A stretch of DNA of 64,000 bases, from contig NZ_CP044507.1 of NCBI RefSeq assembly GCF_008831505.1, positions 1,736,001-1,800,000 on the forward strand, given 5' to 3'. This stretch comes from Chryseobacterium sp. GTDB taxonomy: Bacteria; Bacteroidota; Bacteroidia; Flavobacteriales; Weeksellaceae. The notes under the pieces are model-generated. The model saw only the letters and a list, made by a program, of their open reading frames with translations. It was not told the origin of the DNA and searched no databases. Both the position numbers and the translations under genes were made by a program. Of this stretch, positions 35,422-44,885 are shown one piece after another. Numbering within the stretch: the stretch's first letter is position 1; the number at the start of each line of letters is the position of its first letter.

Positions 35422-36243
35422 ATGAATGATATAAAAGTTTTTGAAGATAAAAAAGTCCGTAGCCATTACGACATGGAAACAGAAGTTTGGTTTTTCTCTT
35501 TGGTCGATATTGTTGCGGCGCTTACCGATAGTGCAAATCCTACTGACTACCTTAAGAAAATACGGAAAAGGGACGTTGAACTTAATTCCTACATAGGGAC
35601 AAATTGTCCCCAGGTACCAATGTTGGTGAATGGCAAAAATAGAAAAACACTTGCAGGCAATGCAGAACATATATTTCGATTAATACAGGCTATCCCATCA
35701 CCAAAAGCAGAACCCTTTAAACAGTGGCTGGCAAAGGTGGGCTACGAAAGACTGCAGGAAATTCAGGATCCATCCTTAAGCATAGATCGCGCACGCGAAA
35801 ACTGGCAAAAGATAGGCAGAAGCGAGAAATGGATTCAGCAAAGGATGACCGGACAGGAAACCCGAAATAAACTGACCGATTACTGGAAAAATTCCGGGGT
35901 TACCGAACAAAAAGAATTTGCCGCCCTCACCAATATTATTCATCAGGAGTGGACCGGCCTTTCTGTAAAGAAACACAAAGACCTTAAAGGGCTTAAATCT
36001 CAGAATCTTCGTGACCACATGTCAGAAGCCGAACTCATTTTTACCGCACTGGCAGAACTCTCCACAAGACAGATTGCTGAGAAAGATCAGTCCGAAGGTT
36101 TTTTGCAGAATGCAGTGGCAGGTAAAAAAGGAGGTGCGGTGGCAAAAAATGCCCGAAAAGAACTCGAGCAGCAAACAGGTAAGAATGCGATTACAGGTCA
36201 GAATTTTCTGCCTCCTAAAAAACAGAAGAAAGACAAGCCCTAA
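35422..36243 (+). CDS. DinD-like protein with Bro-N domain
   Basis: A 273-residue protein of the DNA-damage-inducible protein D type. The N-terminal Bro-N domain (about 1-110: VRSHYDMETEVWFFSLVDIVAALTDSANPTDYLKKI) is found in phage antirepressors; the rest matches DinD (FKQWLAKVGYERLQEIQDPSLSIDRARENW, SEAELIFTALAELSTRQIA). E. coli DinD is SOS-induced and inhibits RecA strand exchange, so a damage-linked role in the restriction operon is conceivable. It sits between mod and res, 35 and 47 bases away. The tail from AVAGKKGGAVAKNAR is lysine-rich. Confidence 0.85.
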   Translation: MNDIKVFEDKKVRSHYDMETEVWFFSLVDIVAALTDSANPTDYLKKIRKRDVELNSYIGTNCPQVPMLVNGKNRKTLAGNAEHIFRLIQAIPSPKAEPFKQWLAKVGYERLQEIQDPSLSIDRARENWQKIGRSEKWIQQRMTGQETRNKLTDYWKNSGVTEQKEFAALTNIIHQEWTGLSVKKHKDLKGLKSQNLRDHMSEAELIFTALAELSTRQIAEKDQSEGFLQNAVAGKKGGAVAKNARKELEQQTGKNAITGQNFLPPKKQKKDKP

Positions 36244-36290
36244 GTAATACATCATCTACCTTCACTTATTAATTTTTGCCCATATCTATT

Positions 36291-39200
36291 GTGAAAATAA
36301 AATTTGAATCCAGCCTCGATTATCAGAACGATGCCATCAACGCTATTGTCGACATCTTTAAAGGACAGGAAGCCTGCACTTCCAGTTTTACGGTGTTCTC
36401 ACCGGAGTTCATCAACAAACAGGGACTCCAGTACGAGAACGAAACTGGGGTAGGCAACAAATTAGTCCTCACCCAGAGCCAAATTCTGGAAAATGTCCAG
36501 AAAATCCAATTAAAGAATGGCCTACGCCCTGCTGCAAGTCATGAGATAGACAAAGAAAATCTCGACTTTTCCGTGGAGATGGAAACAGGTACCGGTAAAA
36601 CCTATGTCTATCTTAAAACCATAATGGAAATGAACCGCCAGTATGGTTTCAGTAAGTTTATCATTGTCGTTCCTTCAATACCAATTAAGGAAGGGGTTTA
36701 TAAATCCTTGCAGATGACCTTGGATCATTTCCGTGAACACTTTCCGGAAAACCTCTATAACGAAAAAAGCTTTTTCATCTACGACAGTTCCGATCTGGCC
36801 TCTGTCCGAGACTTTGCCCTGGAAAACAGAATTAAAGTCATGGTGATTAATATCCAGGCCTTCTCCAAAGATATTGACGACACGGCCAAGAAAGGAAACC
36901 GTGTTATCCTGGATTACAACGACAGGTTAGGGTATCGCCCCATCTCTTTATTACAGAATACCAGACCTATTGTCATTGTAGACGAACCTCAATCCACCAT
37001 GAGCAGTGCCCTGCAGAAAAAATCGGTAAAGAATCTGCATCCCTTGGCCGTCGTGCGATATTCAGCGACACATACCGAAAAAATCAACCTCATGTATAAA
37101 CTGGATGCCGTGGATGCCTACAACCAGCAGCTGGTTAAGCAGATTGAGGTGGCTTCTGTTCAGGTATCCGGCGCGGCATCAAGTGGTGCTTATATAAAAC
37201 TGCTTTCACTCCAGAATAAAAAAGGTATTTCAGCGAAAGTGGAATTGGATGTAAAGCAAAAGGATGGCAAAGCGAAGCGAAAGACCGTGGAGCTGAAAAA
37301 GAATGCGGATCTGCAGCAGGAAACAAAATTGCCACAATACGCAGACTACTTCCTTAAGGACATCTATGTGGAACATGAATATATCGAGTTCACTAACGGG
37401 ACAGAAATAGCTTTAGGAAATTCCATTGGTGAAGTAGATGATCTCATGGTGAAGCGACACCAGATCAGAAAAACAATTGAAGAACATCTGGACAAAGAAA
37501 TCAGATTGAATCCCAAACGAATAAAGGTCTTAAGTCTCTTTTTTATTGATGCAGTGAAGCACTACCGTATCTATGATGAGGATGGGAATGAGCAACTGGG
37601 AGACTACGCAAGAATCTTCGAAGAGGAATATAAAAAACTTATTGTCCTTCGTAAATATCAGTCTTTATTTCAGGAAATCAAAGATCTGGATACTGAAGTC
37701 TCTCTTGTGCACAACGGTTATTTTTCAATCGATAAAAAAGCTAAGGCCAGTAACAAAAAAGAAAAATTTGAATTCTTTAAAGATACCAGCGGTGCTGTAA
37801 AAGCAGATGAGGATACCTACAACCTCATTATGAAAGACAAAGAAAAACTGCTGAGTTTTGACAGTAAACTTCGCTTTATATTTTCGCATTCCGCACTAAA
37901 GGAAGGTTGGGACAATCCGAATGTTTTCCAAATCTGCACACTTAAGGAAGCGGGTTCCAGTGAAACGAGAAGAAGGCAGGAAATTGGCCGTGGTCTGCGT
38001 TTGGCGGTAAATCAGGCCGGAGAGCGGGTGTATGGCTTCGAAACAAATACCTTAACGGTCATGGCTAGCGAGAGCTATCAGGATTTTGTCGATAACCTGC
38101 AGAAAGAAATTGAACAAGATACCGGCATCAAATTCGGTGTTTTGCAGGATCACAGTTTTGGAAGTGTAGTGGTGGACATGCACGGTAACGAACCGGTATA
38201 TCTGGGTCACGAAAAGTCCAAAGAGATTTTCGACTTCTTCTTACTAAAAGGATATATCAACAAAACAGGAAAAATCCAGGACTTGCTGAAAACCGATATT
38301 TTGGAAAATCAGGTTGATCTCGGTCAGGAATTCGAAAGTCACATCAAAGAGCAAATACTCAAGGAAATCACCAGAACGGCAGGTAAAATTAATATTAAAA
38401 GCAGCGACGATAAAATAACGGTTAAACTGAACAAGCATGTATTTTTAAGCGACGAATTCAAATCCCTGTGGGACAAAATAAAATTCAAAACTACCTATTC
38501 TGTTGATTTCGACAGCCAAAAGCTGATAAATACCTGCATCAGCCACATCGATGCACGTATCGTAATTAATGGCGGTAAAGTAATTTATAATAAAGGAAAA
38601 CTTACCATGTGCGAGGGCGGTCTGTTGGTTAAGGAGGAAGAAATTTCTTACGATACCGTAAAACAGGAAGTTCATCTACTGCCGGACATTATAGGTTATC
38701 TGCAGAACGAAACGCGGCTCACAAGAAAATCAATTGCTAAAATCCTTCAGGGTGTCAGCAACTTAAATTACTTCAAAGTCAATCCTCAAAAGTATATTGA
38801 GGGTTGTATTGATGTCATCAACGAAGCTATGCGGATGCACATTGTAGATGGTATCGTTTACAAAAAAATGGGTGATCAAGAGTATTACAGCCAACAGCTG
38901 TTCGAGAATGAAGAACTTACGGGATACCTCAAATCAAACGCGGTAGAAAGCTCAAAGTCTCCTTATGAGTATACGGTTTACGATAGCAATATTGAAATGA
39001 ACTTAGCCACCGAGTTCGAGAAAAATAAAAATGTCAAGGTCTACGCTAAATTACCTGATTGGTTTAAAATTGATACACCCCTCGGCAAATACAACCCGGA
39101 CTGGGCAGTGCTTTTTGAAATTGACTGCAAAGAAGAACTCTATTTTGTCGTGGAGAGTAAGGGAACTTTAGGGTATGAATTTCTGCGCCCGTCAGAAAAA

Positions 39201-39326
39201 GGCAAAATTGATTGCGGAAAAAAACATTTTGAAGAACTTGCAAAAGGTACAGGGTATAAGATGAAGCTTGAATATGTTACCAATAATGAAGAGTTTGTAG
39301 ACAAGGCAATGAGCATCTTTAACTGA
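36291..39326 (+). CDS. res: type III restriction endonuclease subunit
   Basis: Res subunit, about 1011 residues, ATP-dependent translocase and nuclease. The likely start is GTG at 36291, giving the family-typical MKIKFESSLDYQNDAINAI opening; an in-frame TTG at 36276 is less likely. Helicase motifs: Walker A VEMETGTGKTYVYLK (about 99), Walker B IVIVDEPQ (about 230), SATH, KEGWDNPNVFQICTL and RRRQEIGRGLRL. The C-terminal PD-(D/E)XK nuclease is visible as NPDWAVLFE and FVVESKG (about 935-955). All core motifs are present, so with Mod it should form an active enzyme. It is 13 bases upstream of the sigma-54-like gene. Confidence 0.94.
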   Translation: MKIKFESSLDYQNDAINAIVDIFKGQEACTSSFTVFSPEFINKQGLQYENETGVGNKLVLTQSQILENVQKIQLKNGLRPAASHEIDKENLDFSVEMETGTGKTYVYLKTIMEMNRQYGFSKFIIVVPSIPIKEGVYKSLQMTLDHFREHFPENLYNEKSFFIYDSSDLASVRDFALENRIKVMVINIQAFSKDIDDTAKKGNRVILDYNDRLGYRPISLLQNTRPIVIVDEPQSTMSSALQKKSVKNLHPLAVVRYSATHTEKINLMYKLDAVDAYNQQLVKQIEVASVQVSGAASSGAYIKLLSLQNKKGISAKVELDVKQKDGKAKRKTVELKKNADLQQETKLPQYADYFLKDIYVEHEYIEFTNGTEIALGNSIGEVDDLMVKRHQIRKTIEEHLDKEIRLNPKRIKVLSLFFIDAVKHYRIYDEDGNEQLGDYARIFEEEYKKLIVLRKYQSLFQEIKDLDTEVSLVHNGYFSIDKKAKASNKKEKFEFFKDTSGAVKADEDTYNLIMKDKEKLLSFDSKLRFIFSHSALKEGWDNPNVFQICTLKEAGSSETRRRQEIGRGLRLAVNQAGERVYGFETNTLTVMASESYQDFVDNLQKEIEQDTGIKFGVLQDHSFGSVVVDMHGNEPVYLGHEKSKEIFDFFLLKGYINKTGKIQDLLKTDILENQVDLGQEFESHIKEQILKEITRTAGKINIKSSDDKITVKLNKHVFLSDEFKSLWDKIKFKTTYSVDFDSQKLINTCISHIDARIVINGGKVIYNKGKLTMCEGGLLVKEEEISYDTVKQEVHLLPDIIGYLQNETRLTRKSIAKILQGVSNLNYFKVNPQKYIEGCIDVINEAMRMHIVDGIVYKKMGDQEYYSQQLFENEELTGYLKSNAVESSKSPYEYTVYDSNIEMNLATEFEKNKNVKVYAKLPDWFKIDTPLGKYNPDWAVLFEIDCKEELYFVVESKGTLGYEFLRPSEKGKIDCGKKHFEELAKGTGYKMKLEYVTNNEEFVDKAMSIFN

Positions 39327-39339
39327 TAATAGTATCATC

Positions 39340-40023
39340 ATGGAACAGAAGCAGATCCTCGTCACTTTTGAAGGTTATAAAAATTATGATTTGATCAGAG
39401 CATTGTTGCGGGAATTGAATATTCAATTTGAAGAGATTGCCTACGATTCCAGCCGCAATAGCACCGACACAGGGATTGCAGAAAACAATATTCAAGATAC
39501 TACAGCGACCCAAGATGTTTCTCCTGAAGATAAAACAGAACCCAAAATTCAGAGTAAACATCGGGAAAATAACTTTGATTTTACTTTTTCAAATGATACG
39601 GTGGATCTTACCCTGCAGTTTATAAGGGAAAAACAAAAAGCCTATTTACAAAGTGGCTTACTTCGGGATTTGGTACCAATGAAATATTTGGATGTCGCCC
39701 AGGCCCTTGATAAGGATATTTCTACAATAGCGCGTATTATAGGTGACCGGGAATATGTATTCCAGGGCAAAGTACACTACTACAAAGACTTGTTTGCGGA
39801 AGGACGTTTGGTAACAGACGATGGGAGACCGGTATCTCAATACGAATTCTTTGACGAAATTCTCGATATTTTAAAAAATGAGAACAAATACAGACCGCAT
39901 ACAGACGAAGAAATTAAAGAAATTTTAAATAAACGTGGCTACAATATTGAGCGCCGCACAGTCTGCAAGTACAGAAATGACTTTCTTGAAATCGAAAGCT
40001 CACACGGGAGGAAAATTTTTTAG
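39340..40023 (+). CDS. stand-alone protein with sigma-54 DNA-binding region and RpoN box
   Basis: A 227-residue protein whose C-terminal ~135 residues align by eye with the DNA-binding part of sigma-54 (RpoN). LVPMKYLDVAQALDKDISTIARI (about 112-132) corresponds to the sigma-54 helix-turn-helix block (LREVAEAVGMHESTISRV in E. coli). FFDEILDILKNENKYRPHTD, EIKEILNKRGYNI and ERRTVCKYR (204-212) match the last domain, the final one being the RpoN box (ARRTVAKYR). The N-terminal Gln-rich activator region and most of the core-binding region are missing, replaced by about 90 residues starting MEQKQILVTFEGYKNYDLIRAL. It cannot be a normal sigma factor; regulator, decoy or sensor roles are inferences. 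Confidence 0.8.
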   Translation: MEQKQILVTFEGYKNYDLIRALLRELNIQFEEIAYDSSRNSTDTGIAENNIQDTTATQDVSPEDKTEPKIQSKHRENNFDFTFSNDTVDLTLQFIREKQKAYLQSGLLRDLVPMKYLDVAQALDKDISTIARIIGDREYVFQGKVHYYKDLFAEGRLVTDDGRPVSQYEFFDEILDILKNENKYRPHTDEEIKEILNKRGYNIERRTVCKYRNDFLEIESSHGRKIF

Positions 40024-40177
40024 TATGATTTTTACGATACGAAGATTTCTGGACTTATTGTTCTTGCAGTTAATTCCCAGAAGACAAAAGTACAATTAAA
40101 AAATTAATCTGCTACCACCTCCTAGAAAGTGAATTATTACACTACAGCAGCTAATTGCAAAATTACTACGTAAAAAT

Positions 40178-41242
40178 TTGTACACAAAAAAGCAATTTAA
40201 ACTCTTAAAGGACTTTGCAGATAAGAATGATGCATTGTTTGATCTGGGAATTACTACCACGGATAGTTTTACCGGGGAAATCGGTGAATTCATAGCTTGT
40301 CAGCACTTCAAACTTACGAAGACCGGTCGGTCACATAAGGCAGTAGATGGCGTTGCGGTAAATGGTGAAAGGTATCAGATCAAATCAAAAGTAATTTCCA
40401 CAAGCAACTTCAGTCATACAATCTCAAACTTACAGCCAGATTTATTTGATAAACTGGTTGTCGTATATTTCGATACACATTATAAGCTTCTGCGAATGCT
40501 GGTGATACCAGTTTCGAAAATCCCAGGAGATGTTTTCAAAATTACAAAATCCAATATTTCAAAATTTGAGTCTATTGATAGCGTTAAAATTCCTTTGAAA
40601 TACCAAAAGGCAATTACAGATTTTGCAAAGTCATTCACCGCACTCCAGATAAATGGAATAATACGCAGTCGTAGAATAGTCGGTGATATAGGAGAATTTT
40701 ATGCATGTAAGGAATTAGGTTTAATAATCTGTGAAAATCAAGCGGAGAAAGGGATAGATGCACGACATCCAAATGGTTTTACCTTCGAGGTCAAGACGAG
40801 AAGGGTTTATGATAGTGATCGCCGGATTTCGGAAGAAAGAAGATTAAATAATTTAGTAGGAAAAACTGCCGACTACCTAATCGTAGTAACACTGGACAGA
40901 TGTTTTGAATGCTCCGGAATGTGGCTTATACCAATGAAGAATATCGCAAACTCTAAGTCCGCTAATCTGAAAATTGTAAATAGCACACCAGGTGTTAAAA
41001 ATATTATCCCAAGCAAAATTTCCTGGTTACAGACAGGGGAACATTTAAAAGATTTCGACACAGATTTAAGAGAACGGCAGCCATCAAAAACTACTGCGGG
41101 AAAAAAGAAAATTCCTATCAAGCAAAATGAGGCTTTTCGTCCACATAAACCCGTTGCAGAAATCAAGATTACTATTATTCAACAAATTATCATCGCAGTT
41201 GTTATAATTGCCTTTGTCTATCTCGTAGCATTTAAAATGTGA
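40178..41242 (+). CDS. tandem PD-(D/E)XK-like protein with C-terminal membrane helix
   Basis: A 354-residue protein with two similar domains. The first (about 30-75) has GEIGEFIACQHF, then AVDGVAVNGERYQIKSK, giving E37, D57 and Q67-x-K69. The second (about 168-207) has GDIGEFYACKELG, then KGIDARHPNGFTFEVKTRR, giving E, D and E-x-K. This spacing fits restriction-endonuclease-fold domains, and I associate it with DUF6998-type sequences from memory. The first domain has Gln in place of the usual Glu. Residues about 330-352 form one hydrophobic helix (IIQQIIIAVVIIAFVYLVAF). The start is TTG at 40178. It is 154 bases after the sigma-54-like gene and is the last gene of the island. Confidence 0.65.
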   Translation: MYTKKQFKLLKDFADKNDALFDLGITTTDSFTGEIGEFIACQHFKLTKTGRSHKAVDGVAVNGERYQIKSKVISTSNFSHTISNLQPDLFDKLVVVYFDTHYKLLRMLVIPVSKIPGDVFKITKSNISKFESIDSVKIPLKYQKAITDFAKSFTALQINGIIRSRRIVGDIGEFYACKELGLIICENQAEKGIDARHPNGFTFEVKTRRVYDSDRRISEERRLNNLVGKTADYLIVVTLDRCFECSGMWLIPMKNIANSKSANLKIVNSTPGVKNIIPSKISWLQTGEHLKDFDTDLRERQPSKTTAGKKKIPIKQNEAFRPHKPVAEIKITIIQQIIIAVVIIAFVYLVAFKM

Positions 41243-41620
41243 TAGATTGTTTTCAATAATACGCTGCCAATCAAAAATAACCTCCGCTTCACAAGTGTCC
41301 TCACTTGCAGAGTCCAACTGTGGCTGTTTGCACACAATTGTATCGTGTGGTAATAAAATAAACAATAGAGAAAAATTTTCAGGGTTGGACCAAGCCTTGC
41401 TGCCCGAAATGTTCCCTTGCTGTACTAAGGTCCCTGCCGCTCCGGACTTATTCTCTAAAATTACTTACTACTATAATACTACTCCTCATCATGAAAAACC
41501 AAAAAGCTAATTAACTAACATTATTTTTGCTATTAGAGCCGAATAAGAACCCTGTTTGGCTCATATGTGTATCCTGGAGATCAACATCGATCCCTCTGCG
41601 ACAGATTTAGCCAGCCATTA
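41243..41620. other. right boundary gap of the defence island
   Basis: About 380 bases with no convincing gene. Short open frames here have no recognisable features. I see no integrase remnant, tRNA or obvious repeat matching the left boundary. The stretch around 41290-41450 is more GC-rich than the island and may be old chromosomal or remnant sequence. Confidence 0.4.
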
Positions 41621-41649
41621 AAATAAAAATGCCCCGGTAAACCGGGGCA
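41621..41649 (-). terminator. intrinsic terminator of typA
   Basis: Minus-strand GCCCCGG and CCGGGGC pair around TTTA and are followed by ATTTTTATTTT. It lies about 25 bases after the typA stop. Confidence 0.85.
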
Positions 41650-41671
41650 CAAATTACATATACGGAAGGAA

Positions 41672-43477
41672 TTATGCTTTCGCGTTTCTTTCAATTCTCT
41701 TTCTTTCTTCTTCCGAAAGGACTTTCTTACGCATTCTGATAAAGTTTGGAGTTACCTCAATGGCCTCATCCGCCTGGATGTATTCCATACATTCTTCCAG
41801 TGAGAAAAGGGTTTTTGGAGCGATGTTCCCGTCCTTGTCCTTTCCTGAAGCACGCATATTGTTCAGCTGCTTGGCTTCCACAATGTTTACCACCAGGTCA
41901 CCCGGCTTATTCTGCTCACCCACGATCATACCTGCGTAGATTTCCTCGCCCGGATCAACAAAGAATTTACCTCTGTCCTGAAGTTTTGCGATGGAATATT
42001 CAGTAGCCGGCCCCTGAGACTTACTTACCAATACGCCTACCAATCTGCCCGGAATGGTACCTTTGTAAGGCTTGTACTCCGTGAAACGGTGCGCCATAAT
42101 AGCCTCACCTGCGGTTGCCGTAAGCATCTGAGATCTCAGACCGATCAGTCCTCTGGAAGGAATCTCGATCTCCAGGTGCTGCATTTCACCTTTGGTTTCC
42201 ATAATATGAAGGTCACCTTTTCTTTGCGTGGCAAGGTCAATGACACGTGATGCGTACTCCTCAGGTACGTCAACTACCAAAGATTCATAAGGCTCACATT
42301 TTACACCGTCAATCTCCTTCAGGATCACCTGGGGCTGACCGATGGTCATTTCATAACCTTCCCTTCTCATCGTCTCGATAAGGACTGAAAGGTGCAGGAT
42401 ACCGCGGCCGAACACAAGGAAGGTGTTGGCATCTTCAGTTAACTCTACACGAAGCGCCAGGTTTTTCTCCAGCTCCTTCATCAGCCTTTCTTTAAGGTGA
42501 TTGGAGGTTACATACTTCCCGTCTTTTCCGAAGAAAGGCGAGTTGTTGATGGAGAAGGTCATATTAAGTGTAGGCTCATCAATCGCCGTACGCGGCATCG
42601 GATCCGGATTTTCCAGGTCCACGAAGGAATCACCGATCTGGAATTTGTCGAAACCTACGATGGCACAGATATCACCCGCTTTTACTTCCTGAACTTTCTT
42701 CTTGCCCAGACCTTCAAAAACGTATAATTCCTTAACTTTTCCTTTGATGATATTACCGTCTTCCTGTGCAAGACCGATCCACTCGGATTCCTTTACAGAA
42801 CCCTGAGTAATTTTACCGATAGCAATTCTGCCAAGGAATGAAGAGAAGTCAAGGGAAGTGATCTGCATTCTAAGCGGACCTTCTTTGGCTTCCGGTGCAG
42901 GAACATATTGCAGGATACCGTCCAGAAGCGGGAAAATATTGTCGGTTGGCTCCAGGGAGGTATTGAACCAGCCCTGCTTGGAAGATCCGTAAAAAGTTGG
43001 GAAGTCAAGCTGCTCCTCTGTTGCGTCCAGGTTGAAGAACAGGTCGAACACCTGGTCATGAACCTCATCCGGGCGGCAGTTCGGTTTATCTACTTTGTTA
43101 ATTACCACTACGGGTCTAAGACCCAGTTCCAGTGCTTTCTGCAATACGAAACGCGTCTGTGGCATGGGTCCTTCAAAGGCATCTACTAAAAGCAAAACAC
43201 CGTCGGCCATTTTCAGAACCCGCTCCACTTCACCACCAAAATCGGCGTGACCGGGAGTATCAATTACGTTAATCTTGGTATCTTTATATGATACCGATAT
43301 GTTTTTGGATAAAATGGTGATACCACGCTCTCTTTCAAGATCGTTATTATCCATGATTAAATCGCCGGATTCCTGATTTTCTCTGAAAATGCTGGTTGCG
43401 TGAATAATTTTGTCAACCAAAGTGGTCTTACCGTGGTCAACGTGCGCAATGATTGCGATATTTCTAATGTTTTGCAT
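41672..43477 (-). CDS. typA: translational GTPase TypA/BipA
   Basis: A 601-residue ribosome-associated GTPase acting in 50S assembly and stress adaptation. The ATG at 43477 ([20 protein letters not shown]) gives the standard N-terminus; the upstream in-frame extension is not conserved. G motifs: AHVDHGKTT, the RGITI effector loop ([12 protein letters not shown]), [12 protein letters not shown] and NKVDKP. Later come the elongation-factor domains II, III and V and the TypA-specific C-terminal region. A minus-strand TACTTTTG at 43503-43496 is a likely -7 box. It is the first core gene to the right of the defence island. Confidence 0.97.
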   Translation of the reverse strand: MQNIRNIAIIAHVDHGKTTLVDKIIHATSIFRENQESGDLIMDNNDLERERGITILSKNISVSYKDTKINVIDTPGHADFGGEVERVLKMADGVLLLVDAFEGPMPQTRFVLQKALELGLRPVVVINKVDKPNCRPDEVHDQVFDLFFNLDATEEQLDFPTFYGSSKQGWFNTSLEPTDNIFPLLDGILQYVPAPEAKEGPLRMQITSLDFSSFLGRIAIGKITQGSVKESEWIGLAQEDGNIIKGKVKELYVFEGLGKKKVQEVKAGDICAIVGFDKFQIGDSFVDLENPDPMPRTAIDEPTLNMTFSINNSPFFGKDGKYVTSNHLKERLMKELEKNLALRVELTEDANTFLVFGRGILHLSVLIETMRREGYEMTIGQPQVILKEIDGVKCEPYESLVVDVPEEYASRVIDLATQRKGDLHIMETKGEMQHLEIEIPSRGLIGLRSQMLTATAGEAIMAHRFTEYKPYKGTIPGRLVGVLVSKSQGPATEYSIAKLQDRGKFFVDPGEEIYAGMIVGEQNKPGDLVVNIVEAKQLNNMRASGKDKDGNIAPKTLFSLEECMEYIQADEAIEVTPNFIRMRKKVLSEEERKRIERNAKA

Positions 43478-43495
43478 AAATATTTTTTGACGGTG

Positions 43496-43503
43496 CAAAA
43501 GTA
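43496..43503 (-). promoter_or_regulatory. -7 box of typA
   Basis: Minus-strand TACTTTTG, 18 bases before the ATG at 43477, matches TAnnTTTG. Confidence 0.5.
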
Positions 43504-43686
43504 GTTTTTTTATTTGAGAGTAGAAACAATATATTTAAAAGATTTATCCACCGTTAATGTATTGATAATGAAATCATTTCGCGGGCTCACAAAATAAAGA
43601 AATGCGGCCAATCACAACCCTCTCTACCTAAAATCAAAGTATTGATTCTCTAATAAAAAACAGGAAAGATTAGCTAAAAAAAAATG

Positions 43687-43694
43687 TACATTTG
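43687..43694 (+). promoter_or_regulatory. -7 box of the aminotransferase gene
   Basis: TACATTTG, 16 bases before the ATG at 43711. It overlaps an in-frame ATG at 43684, which supports the later start. Confidence 0.5.
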
Positions 43695-43710
43695 GTTAAA
43701 AGATCCCAAT

Positions 43711-44853
43711 ATGAGAATTGAGCGGAAGCACAGCGGCAAAGACATCAGCATATTTTCGGAAATGACTTTACTGGCACAGCAACACGGCGCTGTAAACCTG
43801 TCGCAGGGCTTTCCCGACTTTGAAACAGACCCAAAACTTAAAGAACTTCTGGCCAAAGCAACGGCAGATAACCATAACCAATATGCTCCGCTCACGGGAG
43901 TTCCCCTGCTTATAGAAAATCTGGCAACCTTCAATGCTGCCCGTCCTAAACCCCTTCGCATCCACCCGTCTGAAATAATAATTACGCCCGGTGCCACGTA
44001 CGGAATTTACTGCGCGCTGGCCACTATCCTGAATCCCGGCGACGAGGTAATTGTTTTGGAACCCAGCTACGACAGTTATGTGCCGGCCATCGAGATAAAC
44101 GGTGGCAAACCGGTATTCGTTAGTCTGGATACAGATTTCAGACCTGATTTTGAAAAGATAAGAAATGTGGTTACGATGCAAACCCGGGCAATCATAATAA
44201 ATTCACCGCACAATCCGTCAGGAAATATCTGGACAGAAAGTGACTGGGAACAGTTGTGGCAGATTGTAAAGGATACGGAGATCATCGTTATTTCGGATGA
44301 AGTTTACGACCTTCTCTGTTATGACGAAAATACGTTCACGAGTGTAATGCACCACACTCAGCTTCGGGAGCGGAGCTATGCGGTGTTTTCTTTCGGCAAA
44401 ATGTTCCACGCTACCGGCTGGAAGGTAGGATATGTGCTGGCAAGTGAAGAACTTAATCACGCTTTCCGGCGTGTGCACCAATACTTAAGTTTTTGCGTGA
44501 ATGTTCCGGCGCAGTATGCCCTGGCCGGATATCTGGAAGTCTTTGATGCCAAAGCCAATGCGCAAATGATGCAGGAAAAAAGAGATTACCTGATTGATGC
44601 TTTCGCCTGTTTACCTTTTGAAATTAGTTCAAAAGCCCAGGGCGGCTATTTCCAAACCATGGACTACCGTAACTTTTCAGATCTGAATGATAAGGACTTC
44701 GCGGTCTGGCTTACCAGGGAGAAAAAGGTCTGCACCGTACCCGTTTCGGCGTTTTATCATAACGGGCAGAATACCGGGAAAGTCAGGTTTTGCTTTGCCA
44801 AAAAAGAAGAGACCATGGATAAGGCCGCAGAACTTCTGCGCAACCTTCTATAA
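43711..44853 (+). CDS. class I/II aminotransferase, methionine aminotransferase (YbdL) type
   Basis: A 380-residue PLP enzyme starting MRIERKHSGKDISIFSEMT. Family features: VNLSQGFPDFETDP, TPGATYGIYCALATILNPGDEVIVLEPSYDSY, INSPHNPSGNIW, VISDEVYDLLCYD, and the PLP lysine in FSFGKMFHATGWKVGY. This set fits YbdL/kynurenine-oxoglutarate-type transaminases; E. coli YbdL prefers methionine and could serve the methionine salvage pathway. The exact substrate is inferred. The upstream in-frame ATG at 43684 overlaps the -7 box and was rejected. Confidence 0.9.
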   Translation: MRIERKHSGKDISIFSEMTLLAQQHGAVNLSQGFPDFETDPKLKELLAKATADNHNQYAPLTGVPLLIENLATFNAARPKPLRIHPSEIIITPGATYGIYCALATILNPGDEVIVLEPSYDSYVPAIEINGGKPVFVSLDTDFRPDFEKIRNVVTMQTRAIIINSPHNPSGNIWTESDWEQLWQIVKDTEIIVISDEVYDLLCYDENTFTSVMHHTQLRERSYAVFSFGKMFHATGWKVGYVLASEELNHAFRRVHQYLSFCVNVPAQYALAGYLEVFDAKANAQMMQEKRDYLIDAFACLPFEISSKAQGGYFQTMDYRNFSDLNDKDFAVWLTREKKVCTVPVSAFYHNGQNTGKVRFCFAKKEETMDKAAELLRNLL

Positions 44854-44856
44854 AAA

Positions 44857-44879
44857 AAGCCGGAAAAAAATTCCGGCTT
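44857..44879. terminator. bidirectional terminator between the aminotransferase and lat
   Basis: AAGCCGGAA and TTCCGGCTT form a 9-bp stem. The A-run on the left gives a T-tail on the minus strand, so it ends lat; it also lies directly after the plus-strand aminotransferase stop. Confidence 0.75.
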
Positions 44880-44885
44880 CGTGTA

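Noticed and set aside
41247-41510. Possible 87-codon gene after the tandem nuclease
   Set aside because: No recognisable domain, non-ATG start and low-complexity residues; treated as intergenic.
26190-41671. Integrative element with att sites or a tRNA target around the defence island
   Set aside because: I searched the boundary gaps by eye and found no integrase, tRNA or convincing direct repeat; insertion mechanism left open.
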